Positions 1 to 7,730 of a stretch of DNA of 64,000 nt are shown piece after piece. Each line of letters opens with the position of its first letter. Positions within the stretch are counted from its first letter, which is position 1. This stretch comes from Pantoea deleyi (GTDB lineage: Bacteria; Pseudomonadota; Gammaproteobacteria; Enterobacterales; Enterobacteriaceae), in contig NZ_CP071405.1 of the NCBI RefSeq assembly GCF_022647325.1, positions 3,100,001 to 3,164,000 of the forward strand. The letters run 5' to 3'. The position numbers and the translations under genes are program-made. The notes beneath the pieces were generated by a model. It saw only the letters and a program-made list of their open reading frames with translations, was not told the DNA's origin and made no database searches.

Positions 1-236
1 ATGACCGGCTGTGCAAACAGACGAAACAGCCGCTCTCCTTTACCCGGCTGGATGCGCTGGCGAAGCGCGGGCTGGAGCAGGGCTGGATCGATGCGAAAGA
101 GGCTGAGATTCTGCAGCGTGCCGAAGTGAGTCGTCTGCGGTCGATTAACGTCGATGAGTTTGAGCCGGACGCACTGGCGGTGCCGGTGCCTGAGAAAGCG
201 CCTCAGCCCGCCTCACGGACCAGCGAGGCGGCATAG
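1..236 (+). CDS. fadE: Acyl-CoA dehydrogenase FadE, C-terminal fragment
   Basis: This is the last 77 codons of a gene that begins before the window; the reading frame runs from base 3 to a TAG at 234-236. The translated tail contains AEVSRLRSINVDEF followed by a Lys/Pro/Ala-rich end, which matches my memory of the extreme C-terminus of enterobacterial FadE, the acyl-CoA dehydrogenase of fatty acid beta-oxidation. No catalytic region is visible here. In E. coli fadE neighbours ivy and yafV, and a yafV orthologue occurs downstream at 6112, which supports the call. The first ATG at base 1 is in another frame and is not a start. Confidence 0.85.
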   Translation, partial: DRLCKQTKQPLSFTRLDALAKRGLEQGWIDAKEAEILQRAEVSRLRSINVDEFEPDALAVPVPEKAPQPASRTSEAA

Positions 237-370
237 CTTGGAGCCGATGTGACGCCGGCACCGGGGACTGAACGTACAGCGATGCGAGCCAGGGATGGCT
301 TTCGCGACGTTCCAGTCTGGCCCTGTTCCGGCGCGGGCCTCCTTTATCGCCCGCCTTTGCGTTACCTGAA

Positions 371-396
371 AGCCGACATCCTGTCGGCTTTTTTTT
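371..396 (+). terminator. Rho-independent terminator of fadE
   Basis: A perfect 8-bp stem (AGCCGACA / TGTCGGCT) with a 3-nt loop is followed by a run of seven further T residues. It lies 134 bases after the fadE stop. On the opposite strand the hairpin has only two T residues behind it, so it is a poor terminator for mtnK. The bases between 237 and 370 hold no gene that I can support. Confidence 0.85.
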
Positions 397-1594
397 ATCC
401 CGCCTGACGGATGCGGGCAATCAGCGCATCCGCATCTTCAACGTGGTCGGCCGCCAGTATCAGCGTGCGGCCCAGGTTGATCGCATTGCGGATGCAGTCG
501 GTGCGCATTGCCGGATCGGCAATCAGCTTCATATCTGCAACGTGGGACATCCCCACCGTGCGGCGAATCAGTTCGGTTCCGCAGTAGCCAATGGTATCGG
601 CCCACACTTTGCGCAGAAACGCCGCCGCGTAGCCCGGCCAGGCCAGCGCCTGATCGCGGGTTTTCGCTTCCGCCAGCGCCAGGAAGCGTGAGGCAAAGGT
701 CGACCAGAGCGTATGTATATCGCTGAGGCGCTGTTCGCGTGCATCGGCCGCTTCGCGCGGCGCCAGCAGTCCCGGCAGGCCGCAGTAGTTAATCAGCAGA
801 TTCCCGATAGCGGTACCGACGTCAAAACCGATGGGGCCAAAATAGCCAAATTCCGCATCGATCGCCTTAAGGCTGCCATCTGCCACGAAGATCGAGCCGC
901 TGTGGATATCCCCGTGCAGCAGCGCTTCGGCGTGGGCGAAGAAGCGATGTTTCAGGCCGCCTACCGCAATGCGCAGCGCGGCGTCATCGCGCAGGCTGGC
1001 GACCAGCGGTTCCAGCGCGGCGGGATAGCTGTTGCGCTCATGCTGGGTGTAGGGATCGTTAAAAAAGAGATCCTCGGTGATTTCACACATTTCCGGATTG
1101 ATGAAACGCGCCACTTCCGCTTTTTTCTGGTGCGGATGCAGGATGAAATCGGAGGTATGGAACAGGGTGTCGGCCAGATAGACGCCTAACTGCCGGGCCG
1201 CTTCCGGGTAGTAAACCCCCTTCACCAGCTCGCCGCGCCAGATGCGATGGCTGGAGAGATCCTCCATCACCATCACCGCCAGGTCCGCATCGTAATGGGT
1301 AATCTGCACCGTGTGCTGCGGACAATGTTTGTAGTGCTCGACCAGCGTCTGCGCTTCCAGCCGCGCCCTGTCCAGCGTCAGCGGCCACGACTCGCCCACG
1401 CAGCGCACATAGGGCAGCGCCTGCTTGACCACCACCCGGCTGATGCCCTGGTCGTCATAGATCTTAAACACCAGGTTGAGGTTGCCATCACCAATCTCTT
1501 CTGCCCGGCTCAGTGCAGCAGGATTGTCCACACCGCCAAATTGCCGGGCATAGTCCACAGCATCAGCAGCAGTAAAGGTATGGTATTGCGACAT
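395..1594 (-). CDS. mtnK: S-methyl-5-thioribose kinase
   Basis: MtnK phosphorylates 5-methylthioribose at C1 with ATP, the first step in recycling the methylthio group released from methylthioadenosine. The 399-residue product has the usual MtnK length and the aminoglycoside-phosphotransferase-like fold signature: an N-terminal [13 protein letters not shown] nucleotide loop and the catalytic HGDIHSGSI segment followed by [13 protein letters not shown]. It is divergent from mtnA, sharing a 121-base intergenic region with a MetJ-type operator (1646-1669). Its 3' end abuts the fadE terminator, so fadE and mtnK converge. The start ATG at 1594 is the family start (MSQYHTF). Confidence 0.95.
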   Translation of the reverse strand: MSQYHTFTAADAVDYARQFGGVDNPAALSRAEEIGDGNLNLVFKIYDDQGISRVVVKQALPYVRCVGESWPLTLDRARLEAQTLVEHYKHCPQHTVQITHYDADLAVMVMEDLSSHRIWRGELVKGVYYPEAARQLGVYLADTLFHTSDFILHPHQKKAEVARFINPEMCEITEDLFFNDPYTQHERNSYPAALEPLVASLRDDAALRIAVGGLKHRFFAHAEALLHGDIHSGSIFVADGSLKAIDAEFGYFGPIGFDVGTAIGNLLINYCGLPGLLAPREAADAREQRLSDIHTLWSTFASRFLALAEAKTRDQALAWPGYAAAFLRKVWADTIGYCGTELIRRTVGMSHVADMKLIADPAMRTDCIRNAINLGRTLILAADHVEDADALIARIRQAG

Positions 1595-1645
1595 TGCCTG
1601 TTCCTCATCAATCGAAGGGGGATGACCGGGTATAATAAGCCGTTC

Positions 1646-1669
1646 AGACGTCTATACATCCGTTCAGCA
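1646..1669. promoter_or_regulatory. MetJ operator (met boxes) between mtnK and mtnA
   Basis: The 8-mer AGACGTCT at 1646-1653 is a perfect match to the MetJ met-box consensus; it is followed directly by ATACATCC (1654-1661) and GTTCAGCA (1662-1669), weaker boxes in the same 8-bp register. MetJ with S-adenosylmethionine binds tandem 8-bp boxes cooperatively. The position between the divergent mtnK and mtnA genes implies that one array represses both. The array fits established MetJ biology; actual binding here is inference. Confidence 0.8.
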
Positions 1670-1715
1670 TGTTGGCACAATACCTGTCATTAACGCAACA
1701 TGGATTTCACCCACA

Positions 1716-2738
1716 ATGCAGACACTTAAAACTACCAGTTTACAGGTTCGTGACAATCAGCTCTGGATCCTCGACCAGCAGGCGCTGCCGCAGCAGAAAA
1801 ACTGGCTGCCCGCGCATAGCGTGCCGCAGTTGGTTGAGCATATTCATGCGTTGCGGGTGCGAGGTGCGCCGCTGATCGGCCTTTCCGCCTCGCTGCTGCT
1901 GGCGCTGCTGGCCGGTCAGGGAGAGGGACGGGCTGAGCTGGCGCAGGCGCTGGAGACCCTGCGCGCCGCCCGCCCGACTGCGGTCAATCTGATGAACAAT
2001 CTGGATCGGATGAAAGTGGCGCTGGCGCAGCCGGACTTTGCCTCCGCGCTGGCGGAGGAAGCCTGGCGGCTGGTGCAGGAAGATAAGCAGTTGTGTGATG
2101 CCATCGCGGAGGCGGGCTGCACGCAGGTCAAACCCGGCAGTCAGCTCCTCACCCACTGTAATACCGGCGGCCTGGCCACGGCGGGTGTCGGCACCGCGCT
2201 GGGCGTCATCGCCCGGGCGCATCAGCAGGGTCGGGTGAAAAATGTCTGGGTGGATGAGACCCGCCCGCTGCTTCAGGGGGGACGCTTAACGGCCTGGGAG
2301 CTGGGTGAGCTGGAGGTGCCTTACACCCTGATTACCGACTCCATGGCCGCCAGCCTGATGGCGCGCGGCGAGGTGGATGCGGTCTGGGTCGGCGCGGACC
2401 GCATTGCTGCCAACGGCGATGTGGCGAACAAAATCGGCACCTACAGCCTGGCGGTGCTGGCCCACTATCATCAGATCCCGTTTTACGTCGCGGCTCCGCA
2501 TACCACGCTGGATCGCCACTGTCCTGATGGCGCCGCGATTCCGATCGAGCAGCGTGCCGCCAGCGAAGTCACAGGCGTTGCGGGCAGCTTTGGCAGCGTT
2601 CAGTGGGCGCCGGAGACGGCGAAGGTCTTTAATCCGGCGTTCGATGTCACGCCTGCCGCCCTGATCAGCGGCTGGATACTGGACACCGGCGTGGTGACGC
2701 CCGGGCAGGTGCAGAACGGCCTCTTTCAGCCCCAATAA
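1716..2738 (+). CDS. mtnA: S-methyl-5-thioribose-1-phosphate isomerase
   Basis: MtnA converts methylthioribose-1-phosphate to methylthioribulose-1-phosphate in methionine salvage. The 340-residue protein belongs to the eIF2B-alpha-like isomerase family and shows the hallmark segments [17 protein letters not shown], the catalytic-cysteine loop [27 protein letters not shown] and the catalytic-aspartate loop [21 protein letters not shown]. It is divergent from mtnK and ends convergently with mtnD. The first ATG at 1716 gives the expected family length. Confidence 0.95.
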   Translation: MQTLKTTSLQVRDNQLWILDQQALPQQKNWLPAHSVPQLVEHIHALRVRGAPLIGLSASLLLALLAGQGEGRAELAQALETLRAARPTAVNLMNNLDRMKVALAQPDFASALAEEAWRLVQEDKQLCDAIAEAGCTQVKPGSQLLTHCNTGGLATAGVGTALGVIARAHQQGRVKNVWVDETRPLLQGGRLTAWELGELEVPYTLITDSMAASLMARGEVDAVWVGADRIAANGDVANKIGTYSLAVLAHYHQIPFYVAAPHTTLDRHCPDGAAIPIEQRAASEVTGVAGSFGSVQWAPETAKVFNPAFDVTPAALISGWILDTGVVTPGQVQNGLFQPQ

Positions 2739-2746
2739 GGCGCACT

Positions 2747-2775
2747 GAGGCGCGGGCAGCGCTGCCCGACGCCTC
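2747..2775. terminator. GC-rich palindrome between convergent mtnA and mtnD
   Basis: The perfect palindrome GGGCAGCGCTGCCC (2754-2767) is nested in an outer stem GAGGCG/CGCCTC (2747-2752 with 2770-2775). It sits just after the mtnA stop and 18 bases beyond the mtnD stop, where a bidirectional terminator would be expected. There is no clear T-run on either side, so its terminator function is uncertain. Confidence 0.4.
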
Positions 2776-2792
2776 GATCGCAGTCTGACCGA

Positions 2793-3335
2793 TTACGCCA
2801 GACGCGGATAGGCATCCGCGATCTTATCGCCGGTGAAGTTCGCCACCCAGCCTTCCTGATTATCGAAAATACGGATCGCGGTGAAGTGCGGTGACGACCC
2901 CATGTCAAACCAGTGAGGCGTGCCCGCCGGCACCGAAATCAGATCGTTCTTTTCGCAGAGGATCTGCAGGATCTCGCCATCCAGATGCAGACAGAAGAGT
3001 CCGGCACCCTCGACAAAGAAGCGCACCTCATCTTCGCCGTGCGTATGCTCGTTGAGAAACTTCTCGCGCAGCACGGTTTTCTGCGGATTGTCGGCGCGCA
3101 TGCTGATGACATCCCAGCTCTGATAGCCCTTCTCCGCCACCAGCCGATCGATGGCGTGCTGATAAGCCCGGATAACGGTTTCGGCGTCCGGGTTATCACC
3201 CAGGTTGCGATCCGCTTCCCAGCGTTCAAAACGGACGCCTCGGGTGTTCAGGCGATCGCGGATCGCCTCTGCATCGGTGCTATGCCACACCGGCTGTGCG
3301 GCATCACGATCGGTAAAAATAGTCAGTGCACTCAT
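2793..3335 (-). CDS. mtnD: Acireductone dioxygenase (ARD)
   Basis: MtnD oxidises the acireductone 1,2-dihydroxy-3-keto-5-methylthiopentene; with iron it yields 2-keto-4-methylthiobutyrate and formate, with nickel an off-pathway product. The open frame is longer upstream, but the ATG at 3335 starts MSALTIFTD, gives 180 residues (the family length), and lies one base after the mtnC stop (TAG-G-ATG). Cupin metal ligands are His97, His99, Glu103 (in [12 protein letters not shown]) and His141 (in GTPHWFDMG). It is the distal gene of mtnB-mtnC-mtnD and is probably translationally coupled to mtnC. Confidence 0.95.
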   Translation of the reverse strand: MSALTIFTDRDAAQPVWHSTDAEAIRDRLNTRGVRFERWEADRNLGDNPDAETVIRAYQHAIDRLVAEKGYQSWDVISMRADNPQKTVLREKFLNEHTHGEDEVRFFVEGAGLFCLHLDGEILQILCEKNDLISVPAGTPHWFDMGSSPHFTAIRIFDNQEGWVANFTGDKIADAYPRLA

Positions 3336-3336
3336 C

Positions 3337-4020
3337 CTAAATCGACTCCGGGTTAATCTGGGAAAAATCGGTGACCTGCCGGTGGCGGCTCTCAGGATCT
3401 GCCTCACCACGCAGGAGTTGCCGCGTCTGCCAGCCCGCCTCCGCGGCCGCATCCAGCTCCTGATGAATGTCGGAAAGAAACAGCAGCTGCTCCGCTGGCT
3501 GGCCGATCTCAGCAGCAATCGCCCGATAGGCGGCGACCTCACGTTTGGCCCCGACGTGCGTGTCAAAGTAGCCGCTGAACAGGCCAGTAATATCACCTTC
3601 GTCGCTGTAGCCAAATAACAATTTCTGCGCCGCCACCGAGCCGGAGGAATATACATAGAGTTCAATGCCCTGCGCCTTCCAGCCGCGCAGCGCAGGCACA
3701 ACATCAGGATAGAGATGGCCGGTGAAACTGCCGTTGAGATAGCCGTCGCGCCAGATCATGCCCTGCAGAGCTTTCAGGCCGGTGGATTTGCGATCCTGAT
3801 CCATGAAATCCAGCAGGATCGTCATCACCGCCGCCAGGCCGGCCTCTGGCTGACCGGCCTCGTCACGCACCGACTGCAGCGCCGCGGCAACCTCAGGCTG
3901 ATCGGCATGGTCGCGCACGAACGCGGGCAGATGCTGACGCGCAAAGGGAAACAGGATGTTGTGTACAAAGCGGATATCGCTGGTGGTGCCTTCAATATCG
4001 GTGACAATCGCGTGAATCAT
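3337..4020 (-). CDS. mtnC: Enolase-phosphatase E1
   Basis: MtnC is a HAD-superfamily enzyme that enolises and dephosphorylates 2,3-diketo-5-methylthiopentyl-1-phosphate to acireductone. The ATG at 4020 gives 227 residues beginning [15 protein letters not shown], which carries the DxEGTT variant of HAD motif I at residues 8-13; later segments include [16 protein letters not shown] and [17 protein letters not shown] longer in-frame start at 4053 would add 11 residues lying inside mtnB and is not favoured. The start overlaps the mtnB stop in an ATGA (4017-4020), so the two are coupled. Confidence 0.94.
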   Translation of the reverse strand: MIHAIVTDIEGTTSDIRFVHNILFPFARQHLPAFVRDHADQPEVAAALQSVRDEAGQPEAGLAAVMTILLDFMDQDRKSTGLKALQGMIWRDGYLNGSFTGHLYPDVVPALRGWKAQGIELYVYSSGSVAAQKLLFGYSDEGDITGLFSGYFDTHVGAKREVAAYRAIAAEIGQPAEQLLFLSDIHQELDAAAEAGWQTRQLLRGEADPESRHRQVTDFSQINPESI

Positions 4021-4631
4021 GCTCTCTCCAGCAGGCGACGTTGACGTTCGCATTCAAATAAAAACTCCAGACCTTCCAGATGACGGCGTGCTTCGCTGAC
4101 GTCCCGGCCCCAGCAGGTTAAGCCGTGGCCGCGCAGCAGGAAGCCATAGCGCAGCGAAAACCGGGCGGCGTAATCCTCAATTTCCGACGCCAGCGCCGCG
4201 ATATCCTGACTGTTGTCGAACACCGGGATCGCCACGGTATCCAGATGGGTCTGCTGTCCGCTTAGCGATTTTTGCATCTCATAGCCGTGCAGCAGCAGCG
4301 CCGCCCCCTGCTCTACCCGCGACAGCACGGTCGAATTGACCGTGTGGGTGTGCAGCACCGCGCCCGCTTCGGGAAAGAGGCGATAGATCATCGTGTGCAG
4401 CCCGGTTTCTGCCGACGGCTTACGGCCCGACAGTGACTGGCTGGTGGCGATATCGACCTCGATGAAATCATCCCGCGTCAGCGTGCCTTTGTCTTTGCCC
4501 GATTCGCTCAGCAGGCAGACATGCGCATCGCGACGCACGGACATATTTCCGCCGGTGGCCGGCGCCCAGCCTTTCGCCCCAATCCAGTGACAGGCAGCGA
4601 CCAGCTGATCTAACGGAAGAGTCTGCGACAT
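4017..4631 (-). CDS. mtnB: Methylthioribulose-1-phosphate dehydratase
   Basis: MtnB dehydrates methylthioribulose-1-phosphate to 2,3-diketo-5-methylthiopentyl-1-phosphate. It is a 204-residue class II aldolase-like zinc protein: [13 protein letters not shown] near residues 21-33, the SESGKDKG turn, and the metal-binding HTH at 94-96 with a later histidine in [11 protein letters not shown]. It is the first gene of the minus-strand mtnBCD operon. Between its start and the nearest MetJ boxes lies an unusually long 231-base stretch holding a strong hairpin (4782-4832). Confidence 0.93.
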   Translation of the reverse strand: MSQTLPLDQLVAACHWIGAKGWAPATGGNMSVRRDAHVCLLSESGKDKGTLTRDDFIEVDIATSQSLSGRKPSAETGLHTMIYRLFPEAGAVLHTHTVNSTVLSRVEQGAALLLHGYEMQKSLSGQQTHLDTVAIPVFDNSQDIAALASEIEDYAARFSLRYGFLLRGHGLTCWGRDVSEARRHLEGLEFLFECERQRRLLERA

Positions 4632-4862
4632 AACGGTTCCTTGCGGTGAAATGTGATACCGGGTGGCGTAACTATGGGTAAAGGCGACAGAAGCCCCCGC
4701 CGTTGTGGTGAACTTTTTAGCCTGAGCATCCCACGTTTAACTCCTGTGATCCGGGTCCTGCCCGATGATTCGCGTGTCAGTCGGGCGGCAAGGGCGTGCA
4801 TCCCCCGGACCGGGGTCAGCACCTGCCGCCCGCGCCGCTGAGGGGCGGAGCATGATGCATTT
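4632..4862 (-). other. Long untranslated leader region of mtnB with 51-nt hairpin
   Basis: No gene is visible in this 231-base stretch. Read on the minus strand it contains a large hairpin at 4832-4782: outer arms CGGGCGGCA / TGCCGCCCG pair over 9 bp, followed inward by GTGC/GCAC and a CCCC/GGGG tip. No T-run follows, so it is not an ordinary terminator. I looked for the SAM-I, cobalamin and TPP riboswitch core sequences and did not recognise any. A leader hairpin affecting mtnB expression or an intergenic repeat are both possible. Confidence 0.5.
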
Positions 4863-4886
4863 AGCCGTCTAAGCGTCTTGATTGCC
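4863..4886. promoter_or_regulatory. MetJ operator between mtnB and mtnE
   Basis: Two adjacent near-consensus met boxes, AGCCGTCT (4863-4870) and AAGCGTCT (4871-4878), each match AGACGTCT at six or more positions; the next 8-mer is weak. The array overlaps the -35 region of the mtnE promoter at 4882-4910, a typical repressor placement. Assignment to MetJ is inferred from the sequence and from the methionine role of both flanking operons. Confidence 0.72.
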
Positions 4887-4910
4887 AAATACTATCATCC
4901 TGTTTATAGT
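4882..4910 (+). promoter_or_regulatory. Sigma-70 promoter for mtnE
   Basis: TTGCCA (4882-4887) and TATAGT (4905-4910) are separated by 17 bp, an optimal sigma-70 arrangement, 53 bases upstream of the mtnE start. The MetJ boxes at 4863-4878 lie immediately upstream of its -35 hexamer. Confidence 0.6.
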
Positions 4911-4963
4911 GGCACAAACCCCGGGTGACACCGCATCAATCTTCGCGCTTAAGGCCTGACACC

Positions 4964-6124
4964 ATGACGCAGCACAACCTGATCCCCGAGAGTAAGCTTC
5001 CATTACTCGGCACCACGATTTTCAGCCAGATGAGTGCACTGGCTCAGCAGCACAACGCCATCAACCTCTCGCAGGGCTTTCCTGATTTCAGCGGTCCCGA
5101 CTATCTGCAGCAGCGGCTGGCGTTTCACGTCAGCCAGGGCGCGAACCAGTATGCGCCGATGACCGGTGTGCTGCCGCTGCGTGAGGCGATTGCTGAGAAA
5201 ACCGCGCGGCTTTATGACTACCGGCCCGATGCTGAAACCGAGGTGACGGTGACGGCGGGTGCCACCGAGGCGCTCTATGCGGCGATTACCGCACTGGTGC
5301 GGCCGGGCGATGAGGTGATCTGCTTTGATCCCAGCTACGACAGCTATGCGCCTGCGGTGGCGCTGTCGGGCGGCATCATGAAACGCATTGCGCTGCAGCC
5401 GCCCGCTTTCCGCGTCGACTGGGCGGCCTTTGCTGAGTTGCTGAGTGACAAAACCCGGCTGGTGATCCTGAACACGCCGCACAATCCGTCGGCCACCGTC
5501 TGGCAGCAGCAGGATTTCGCCGCGCTCTGGCAGGCGATTGCCGACCGGCCAGTCTATGTGCTGAGCGACGAGGTCTATGAGCATATCTGCTTCGATGAGG
5601 CGGGCCACGCCAGCGTGCTGGCCCATCCTGGGCTGCGTCAGCGGGCCGTCGCGGTCTCCTCATTTGGCAAGACCTTTCATATGACCGGCTGGAAAGTGGG
5701 TTACTGCATTGCGCCTGCGGCGATCAGCGCTGAGCTGCGCAAGGTGCATCAGTATCTGACCTTCTCGGTCAATACCCCGGCGCAGCTGGCAATTGCGGAT
5801 ATGCTGCGTGAACATCCGGAACATTATTATGAGTTGCCAGCGTTTTATCGCGACCGCCGCGACCGGCTGGCAACGGCGCTGACCGCCAGCCGCTTTAAAG
5901 TTTTACCCTGCCAGGGCACCTATTTCCTGCTGGTGGATTACAGCGCCCTCTCCGACCTGGATGATGTGAGCTTCTGCCAGTGGCTGACCCGCGAAGTGGG
6001 CGTCGCGGCGATCCCGCTCTCGGTGTTCTGCGCCGATCCTTTTCCTCATAAACTGATTCGCCTCTGTTTTGCCAAACAGCCGGCGACCTTAGATGCTGCC
6101 GCGGAGCGCTTATGTCAGCTTTAA
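4964..6124 (+). CDS. mtnE: Methionine aminotransferase (2-keto-4-methylthiobutyrate transaminase)
   Basis: This class I PLP aminotransferase corresponds to E. coli YbdL and closes the salvage cycle by aminating 2-keto-4-methylthiobutyrate to methionine. The ATG at 4964 gives 386 residues, the same length as YbdL; an upstream start at 4925 would add 13 unrelated residues. Motifs include INLSQGFPDF, TAGATEALYAA, NTPHNPSA, LSDEVYEH and SSFGKTFHMTGWKVGY with the Schiff-base lysine. Its 3' end overlaps yafV by 13 bases. Upstream are a good promoter and met boxes. Confidence 0.93.
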   Translation: MTQHNLIPESKLPLLGTTIFSQMSALAQQHNAINLSQGFPDFSGPDYLQQRLAFHVSQGANQYAPMTGVLPLREAIAEKTARLYDYRPDAETEVTVTAGATEALYAAITALVRPGDEVICFDPSYDSYAPAVALSGGIMKRIALQPPAFRVDWAAFAELLSDKTRLVILNTPHNPSATVWQQQDFAALWQAIADRPVYVLSDEVYEHICFDEAGHASVLAHPGLRQRAVAVSSFGKTFHMTGWKVGYCIAPAAISAELRKVHQYLTFSVNTPAQLAIADMLREHPEHYYELPAFYRDRRDRLATALTASRFKVLPCQGTYFLLVDYSALSDLDDVSFCQWLTREVGVAAIPLSVFCADPFPHKLIRLCFAKQPATLDAAAERLCQL

Positions 6125-6879
6125 AAATCACGCTATTGCAGGAGACGCTGAGCTGGATGGATGGCGAGGCCAATCTGCGCCATTTTGACGCGCAGCTGGC
6201 TGGCCTCACCGGCCGCGATCTGATTATCCTGCCGGAAATGTTTACCACCGGTTTTGCGATGGAGGCCGCGAAAAGCTCACTGCCCGAGGCGCAGGTAATT
6301 GCGTGGCTGCATCAGCATGCCCGGCGTACCGATGCCCTGATTGGCGGCAGCGCGGCGATCCAGACCGACAACGGCGCGGTAAACCGTTTCCTGCTGGTCG
6401 CCCCCGACGGTACGGTGCATCAGTATGATAAGCGCCACCTGTTCCGGATGGCGGATGAGCATCATCACTATCTGCCCGGCGAACAGCGCCAGGTGTTTGC
6501 GTGGCGCGGCTGGCGTATCCTGCCGCAGATCTGCTATGACCTCCGCTTCCCGGTCTTCTCACGCAACCGCAACGATTACGATCTGGCGCTCTACGTCGCC
6601 AACTGGCCAGCGCCGCGTGCGCAGCACTGGCAGGCGCTGCTGTTAGCGCGGGCCATTGAAAATCAGGCTTATGTGGCAGGCTGCAACCGCGTCGGCAGCG
6701 ACGGCAATCAGCATCACTACAGCGGCGACAGCCAGATTATCTCTCCGCAGGGCGAGATCCTCAGCGCGGCCGAGCCGCATCAGCGCGCCCGGCTGGATGC
6801 CGACCTGTCGCTGGAGACGCTCAACGCCTACCGCGAGCGCTTCCCGGCCTGGCAGGATGCGGATCGCTTTTCGCTGTAG
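6112..6879 (+). CDS. yafV: Omega-amidase, nitrilase family (YafV/MtnU type)
   Basis: Nitrilase-fold amidases of this type hydrolyse 2-oxoglutaramate, the product formed when glutamine is the amino donor for methionine transamination, pulling MtnE forward. The 255-residue protein has the complete Glu-Lys-Cys triad: Glu42 in PEMFTTGF, Lys107 in YDKRHLF and Cys141 in QICYDLRFP. The 13-base overlap with mtnE supports coupled translation and a shared role. In E. coli the orthologue yafV lies near fadE, so this gene also marks the old chromosomal neighbourhood. Confidence 0.92.
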   Translation: MSALKITLLQETLSWMDGEANLRHFDAQLAGLTGRDLIILPEMFTTGFAMEAAKSSLPEAQVIAWLHQHARRTDALIGGSAAIQTDNGAVNRFLLVAPDGTVHQYDKRHLFRMADEHHHYLPGEQRQVFAWRGWRILPQICYDLRFPVFSRNRNDYDLALYVANWPAPRAQHWQALLLARAIENQAYVAGCNRVGSDGNQHHYSGDSQIISPQGEILSAAEPHQRARLDADLSLETLNAYRERFPAWQDADRFSL

Positions 6880-6903
6880 AACCCTGGCGCGGCAGTCAGC
6901 GCC

Positions 6904-7239
6904 TCAGCTGCCGCGATAGGTCGACCAGGACCAGGGCGAGATCAGAAACGGCAGGTGGAAATGGCTGCCCGCTTCGGCAATCACGAAATCGATCTGCGCG
7001 CTGACGTAGAGCGCATCCCGACCGGCGACGGCGAAATAGTCGCCGATTTCTGCGGTTAACCGGTAGTGACCCGGCGACAGCGGTTCAGGCGTCAGATCTT
7101 TCAGCCGCCCGTCGTTGTCGGTCACCCCCTCCGCAACCGGAAACCACCCCTCGGGGCTGTTCTGCTCCAGGGAGATCGCAACGCCACAGGCGGGTTTGCC
7201 CAGCGCCGTGTCCAGAATGTGGGTAGTGATGGTGCTCAT
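6904..7239 (-). CDS. hpxT: 5-hydroxyisourate hydrolase
   Basis: HIU hydrolase, a transthyretin-like protein, opens 5-hydroxyisourate (the urate oxidase product) to OHCU. The 111-residue protein has the N-terminal TTHILDTALGKPA segment with the conserved histidine and ends exactly with the family signature YRGS. No signal peptide is seen, so it is cytoplasmic, unlike the periplasmic HiuH. Its ATG overlaps the stop of the upstream decarboxylase gene (ATGA at 7236-7239). It is last in a tightly packed minus-strand operon. The symbol follows the Klebsiella hpx scheme. Confidence 0.93.
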   Translation of the reverse strand: MSTITTHILDTALGKPACGVAISLEQNSPEGWFPVAEGVTDNDGRLKDLTPEPLSPGHYRLTAEIGDYFAVAGRDALYVSAQIDFVIAEAGSHFHLPFLISPWSWSTYRGS

Positions 7240-7730
7240 CGGATTGTCTCCTTCAGGCGTAACAGGGTGATTTCACGCAGCTGATCCAGCGTCTCCTGCT
7301 GTTCGTCAGCCTCGCTATTCTGCAACCGGCGCTGCAGCGCCGCCAGCATCTCTTCGCCACTGCGCCCTTTCGCGCGGATCAGAAATACCCGGCCAAAACG
7401 CGCTTCATACGCCTGATTACCTTGCTGCATCGCCTGCTGCAGGGCGTGACCGGCCTGCTGCATCGCGGACTGCTCGCCACGCGACAGGGTCGCCTCTTTA
7501 TCCGTGCCCTCTGCGCGCTCGCCGATGCGGGGATGGGCCGTGAGCGCGGCCTGTAACTCAGGCTGCTGCCACTGACGGGCCAGCGTATCGGCCACTGCCA
7601 GCAGCGCCTCTCTGCTGTAAAAAGGCCGGGCGGCCACCAGCGCCTCCTGCCAGCGGGGGATCGCCACACAGTGCCGGATGGTGGCCCGGGCCTCGTCGGC
7701 GGCGAGCTGGTTAAATACGGCTAATTCCAT
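7236..7730 (-). CDS. hpxQ: OHCU decarboxylase
   Basis: 2-oxo-4-hydroxy-4-carboxy-5-ureidoimidazoline decarboxylase produces S-allantoin and acts directly after HIU hydrolase. The protein is 164 residues, the usual UraD length, and contains the family motif AHPRIGER with the catalytic histidine, followed by a helical segment AYEARFGRVFLIRAKGRS. It overlaps the hpxK stop by 10 bases upstream and the hpxT start by 4 bases downstream, so the three are almost certainly one transcript. Confidence 0.92.
   Translation of the reverse strand: MELAVFNQLAADEARATIRHCVAIPRWQEALVAARPFYSREALLAVADTLARQWQQPELQAALTAHPRIGERAEGTDKEATLSRGEQSAMQQAGHALQQAMQQGNQAYEARFGRVFLIRAKGRSGEEMLAALQRRLQNSEADEQQETLDQLREITLLRLKETIR

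Noticed and set aside
237..370. Attachment site duplicating the tRNA-Asp 3' end near fadE
   Set aside because: No match to the tRNA T-arm/acceptor end was found by eye in this interval, and there is no integrase gene.
145..420. Minus-strand open frame of 91 codons across the fadE end and terminator
   Set aside because: It runs through a strong terminator hairpin, overlaps fadE codons and mtnK's stop, and has no recognisable domain or ribosome site.
4632..4862. SAM, cobalamin or TPP riboswitch upstream of mtnB
   Set aside because: None of the core sequences of these riboswitches could be recognised; only an unclassified hairpin is supported.
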